Shown: one piece after another, positions 40,791 through 42,335 of the stretch
Position numbering within the stretch: position 1 is the stretch's first letter
Layout: the number at the start of each line of letters is the position of its first letter
DNA from: Reticulitermes lucifugus
Lineage: Eukaryota > Arthropoda > Insecta > Blattodea > Rhinotermitidae
Direction of reading: 5' to 3'
NCBI GenBank assembly: GCA_026260175.1
Contig: JAKCWW010001774.1
Span: 20,563-62,897, forward strand
Length of the DNA stretch: 42,335 nt
Translations under genes and position numbers: made by a program
Notes under the pieces: generated by a model
Database searches by the model: none
What the model saw: the letters and a program-made list of their open reading frames with translations, nothing else
What the model was told of the DNA's origin: nothing

Positions 40791-41639
40791 TGTATAGCCA
40801 GGGAGATAATACTGTCTTCCACTTGCCCGAGTTGTGGCCGGACCATGCAGCTGATCTAATGACATGCACATTCACCACATTTTCGCACTTTCACTTCACA
40901 AGTGTTTAGAGGACAAATTTTCGAGGGTTCAATCGATTTTTCATTCCATCTCCTTTAAAAACCTTGCCTTGCTTATGTGAGCAAGGGTATTGACAACGCC
41001 ATAAAGTTAAAAAAAATAGAACTTCTATACGGCGGATATCCTGTGGAGCATCGATGGGTCATCGCAACTTCCCCTTCTCTTTTTCTCCCAGCTTCCCATC
41101 CGTTATTTATTGGTGATAACCGCACGTCAGAAGCTAGAGGAGAGATGGGGAAGAGCAAAAACATAGAGGAGACTGGGGCGCGTCTTCTGTGCAAGGCGTT
41201 ATGGAATTATCGGCCGGTAGATACTGGATATCATCTGTAGCCTCATAATTTCTCTCGAGCTGATCGGGAGGTCGGAAGTCGGTCCCGGCAATGTTCGTCC
41301 CGTGTGCATGGCGTCCTCTTCCGTCACTACATGATTCTTCATCTTCTAGTGAACACCAGAAACACCGTGCTTTATGTGCCCCCCGGCTACAGCTACCCAT
41401 CATCATTCCTACACTCAAGGCAATTCGAGAAGTTGACCATTGCCAAAAGAGGAGCTCTATTTATTGATCCAGTTACGAAAGAAAGGGCATTAGTTCACAC
41501 AAAAATACTGACAATTTAAGCTTCAAACTATAAAAACCCGTAGCCATTGAAGCCACCAATTGAAAATTGCAGTGCCAAACTAGAACAGCCGTACGCACTG
41601 AAGCCACCGTCCAATGTCAGACACTTTGGCCAAACGGTA
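40791..41639. other. No gene recognised
   Basis: The 87-codon frame at 40977-41240 and the 71-codon frame at 41304-41519 were checked for NFI-like sequence or splice context; neither shows it. They could be degraded repeat. Confidence 0.35.
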
Positions 41640-41875
41640 TAAGGTAAAGGTAAAGCTTTTCATGAAGACTCGGGGGGGGGGGATGGAAAATTGGGTTTCC
41701 ATCCTTACTTTGACATTCGGCACTACTAGGACGGCAGAGTTGTCAGCTCTACACGCCGGCCGCCCTTTACCCTTGGTACTCACTTCTGTTAAGAGGCTGA
41801 GTGGACCCCAGGGCTACTGAATGCGGAGAGAAGAAATAGGTCACTTGAAAATTTTTCCAAGGATCCTACCGTGCA
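41640..41875 (-). mobile_element. SINE C copy, inverted, diverged
   Basis: The plus strand reads AAGGTAAAGGTAAAGC (tail), GTTGTCAGCTCTACACGCCG, GCCGCCCTTTACCCTTGGTA and AAGAGGCTGAGTGGACCCCA. Its tRNA head is beyond recognition or lost, and a poly(G) run interrupts the 3' part. Confidence 0.75.
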
Positions 41876-42205
41876 GTCTGGTATGTCGGTACCAGTGTTT
41901 CAGAGTAACATACTGCCGGAATATTCATGGCGGAAGCAACTTAAATATGGCCGTAACTTATAACTAAGAAAAAAATATAAATTTGAATAATTTTTCAGAT
42001 ATTTAGCTTAAAATATCAAGTGAAAGTAAGGCAGGTTTATTTTAAATGATAATGCCCTACGCTAAATATAAGCCTGTACGACACCGGGTTCAAAGTGACG
42101 TACGTCTCGCAGCATAGAAAATATGCGTTCACCAGTGATGATGAAAGAGGTGAATGATAAATGGAATGGAGAATTAGCCTTTCGAAGCCTGAGATTCGTC
42201 TAAAT
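41876..42205. other. No gene or repeat recognised
   Basis: AT-rich sequence between SINE C and the hAT-type terminus. Confidence 0.4.
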
Positions 42206-42335
42206 CAGCGGTCGCCAACCGGTGGTCCGCGGACCACTGATGGTCCGCGAGAAAATCTTGGTGGTCCGTGGTGAAATTTGGACATTGCAGTGACGTCATT
42301 GGAGCCAAGAATCCATAAACTTATTTCAAACAAGC
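42206..42335 (+). mobile_element. hAT-type transposon terminus, running off the window
   Basis: Begins CAGCGGTCGCCAACCGGTGG followed by repeated TGGTCCGCGG words (GGTGGTCCGCGGACCACTGA, TGGTCCGCGAG). CAGnGGTnnCCAACC is the characteristic end of a widespread animal hAT group. No transposase lies within the window; the element continues beyond 42335. Confidence 0.75.

Noticed and set aside
40977-41519. Further NfI exons
   Set aside because: The frames lack NFI-like sequence and there is no matching acceptor/donor pair in phase 1.

Overview
The window is eukaryotic, non-coding for most of its length and crowded with transposable elements. The only recognisable host gene is an insect-type nuclear factor I (NfI). 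One exon (3457-3640, + strand) encodes the core of the NFI/MH1 DNA-binding domain, with the MH1 zinc-ligand motif CVNPYH. A second short exon (14464-14520) has consensus splice sites, and its only open reading frame is the one the first exon's phase requires. The rest reads as intron, or possibly downstream flank, of this gene. NfI sequence type plus the LINE and tRNA-derived SINE families point to an insect, most likely a cockroach or termite; the order-level guess is inference from general familiarity with such repeats.

Layout. 1-3.4 kb: LINE 3' end, then SINE A. 3.46-3.64 kb: NfI exon. 3.7-14.4 kb: intron filled with SINEs A, B and C, a 540-bp dispersed repeat (F), a LINE-1 remnant, a fold-back MITE and a 29-nt palindrome. 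14.46-14.52 kb: second exon. 15.06-15.49 kb: fold-back element with 64-bp internal tandem repeats and 129 Ns. 16-20 kb: LINE and SINE remnants. 20.4-21.1 kb: 26-bp minisatellite organised in 156-bp higher-order units. 22-27 kb: SINEs A, B and C and a 17-bp satellite. 27-31.5 kb: two LINE 3' ends on the minus strand, repeat F on the plus strand, and MITEs. 32-35 kb: an intact SINE with 14-bp target-site duplication and the decayed C-terminal part of an RLE-type LINE. 36.5-39.2 kb: a palindromic MITE interrupted by a SINE fragment, and an old repeat interrupted by a LINE fragment, each with target-site duplications. 39.8-42.3 kb: SINE B, LINE-1, SINE C and a hAT-type terminus running off the end.

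No intact transposase or reverse transcriptase is present. All mobile-element coding sequence is truncated, frameshifted or interrupted by stops. The most interesting cross-cutting pattern is a hairpin of the form CTGAnGAT-stem-loop-stem-GAAACGT, mostly 34 nt, that recurs on both strands in at least six otherwise different repeats and resembles, without matching, a hammerhead ribozyme core. Coordinates of repeats come from eye alignment between copies and may be off by 5-30 bases, except where target-site duplications fix them.
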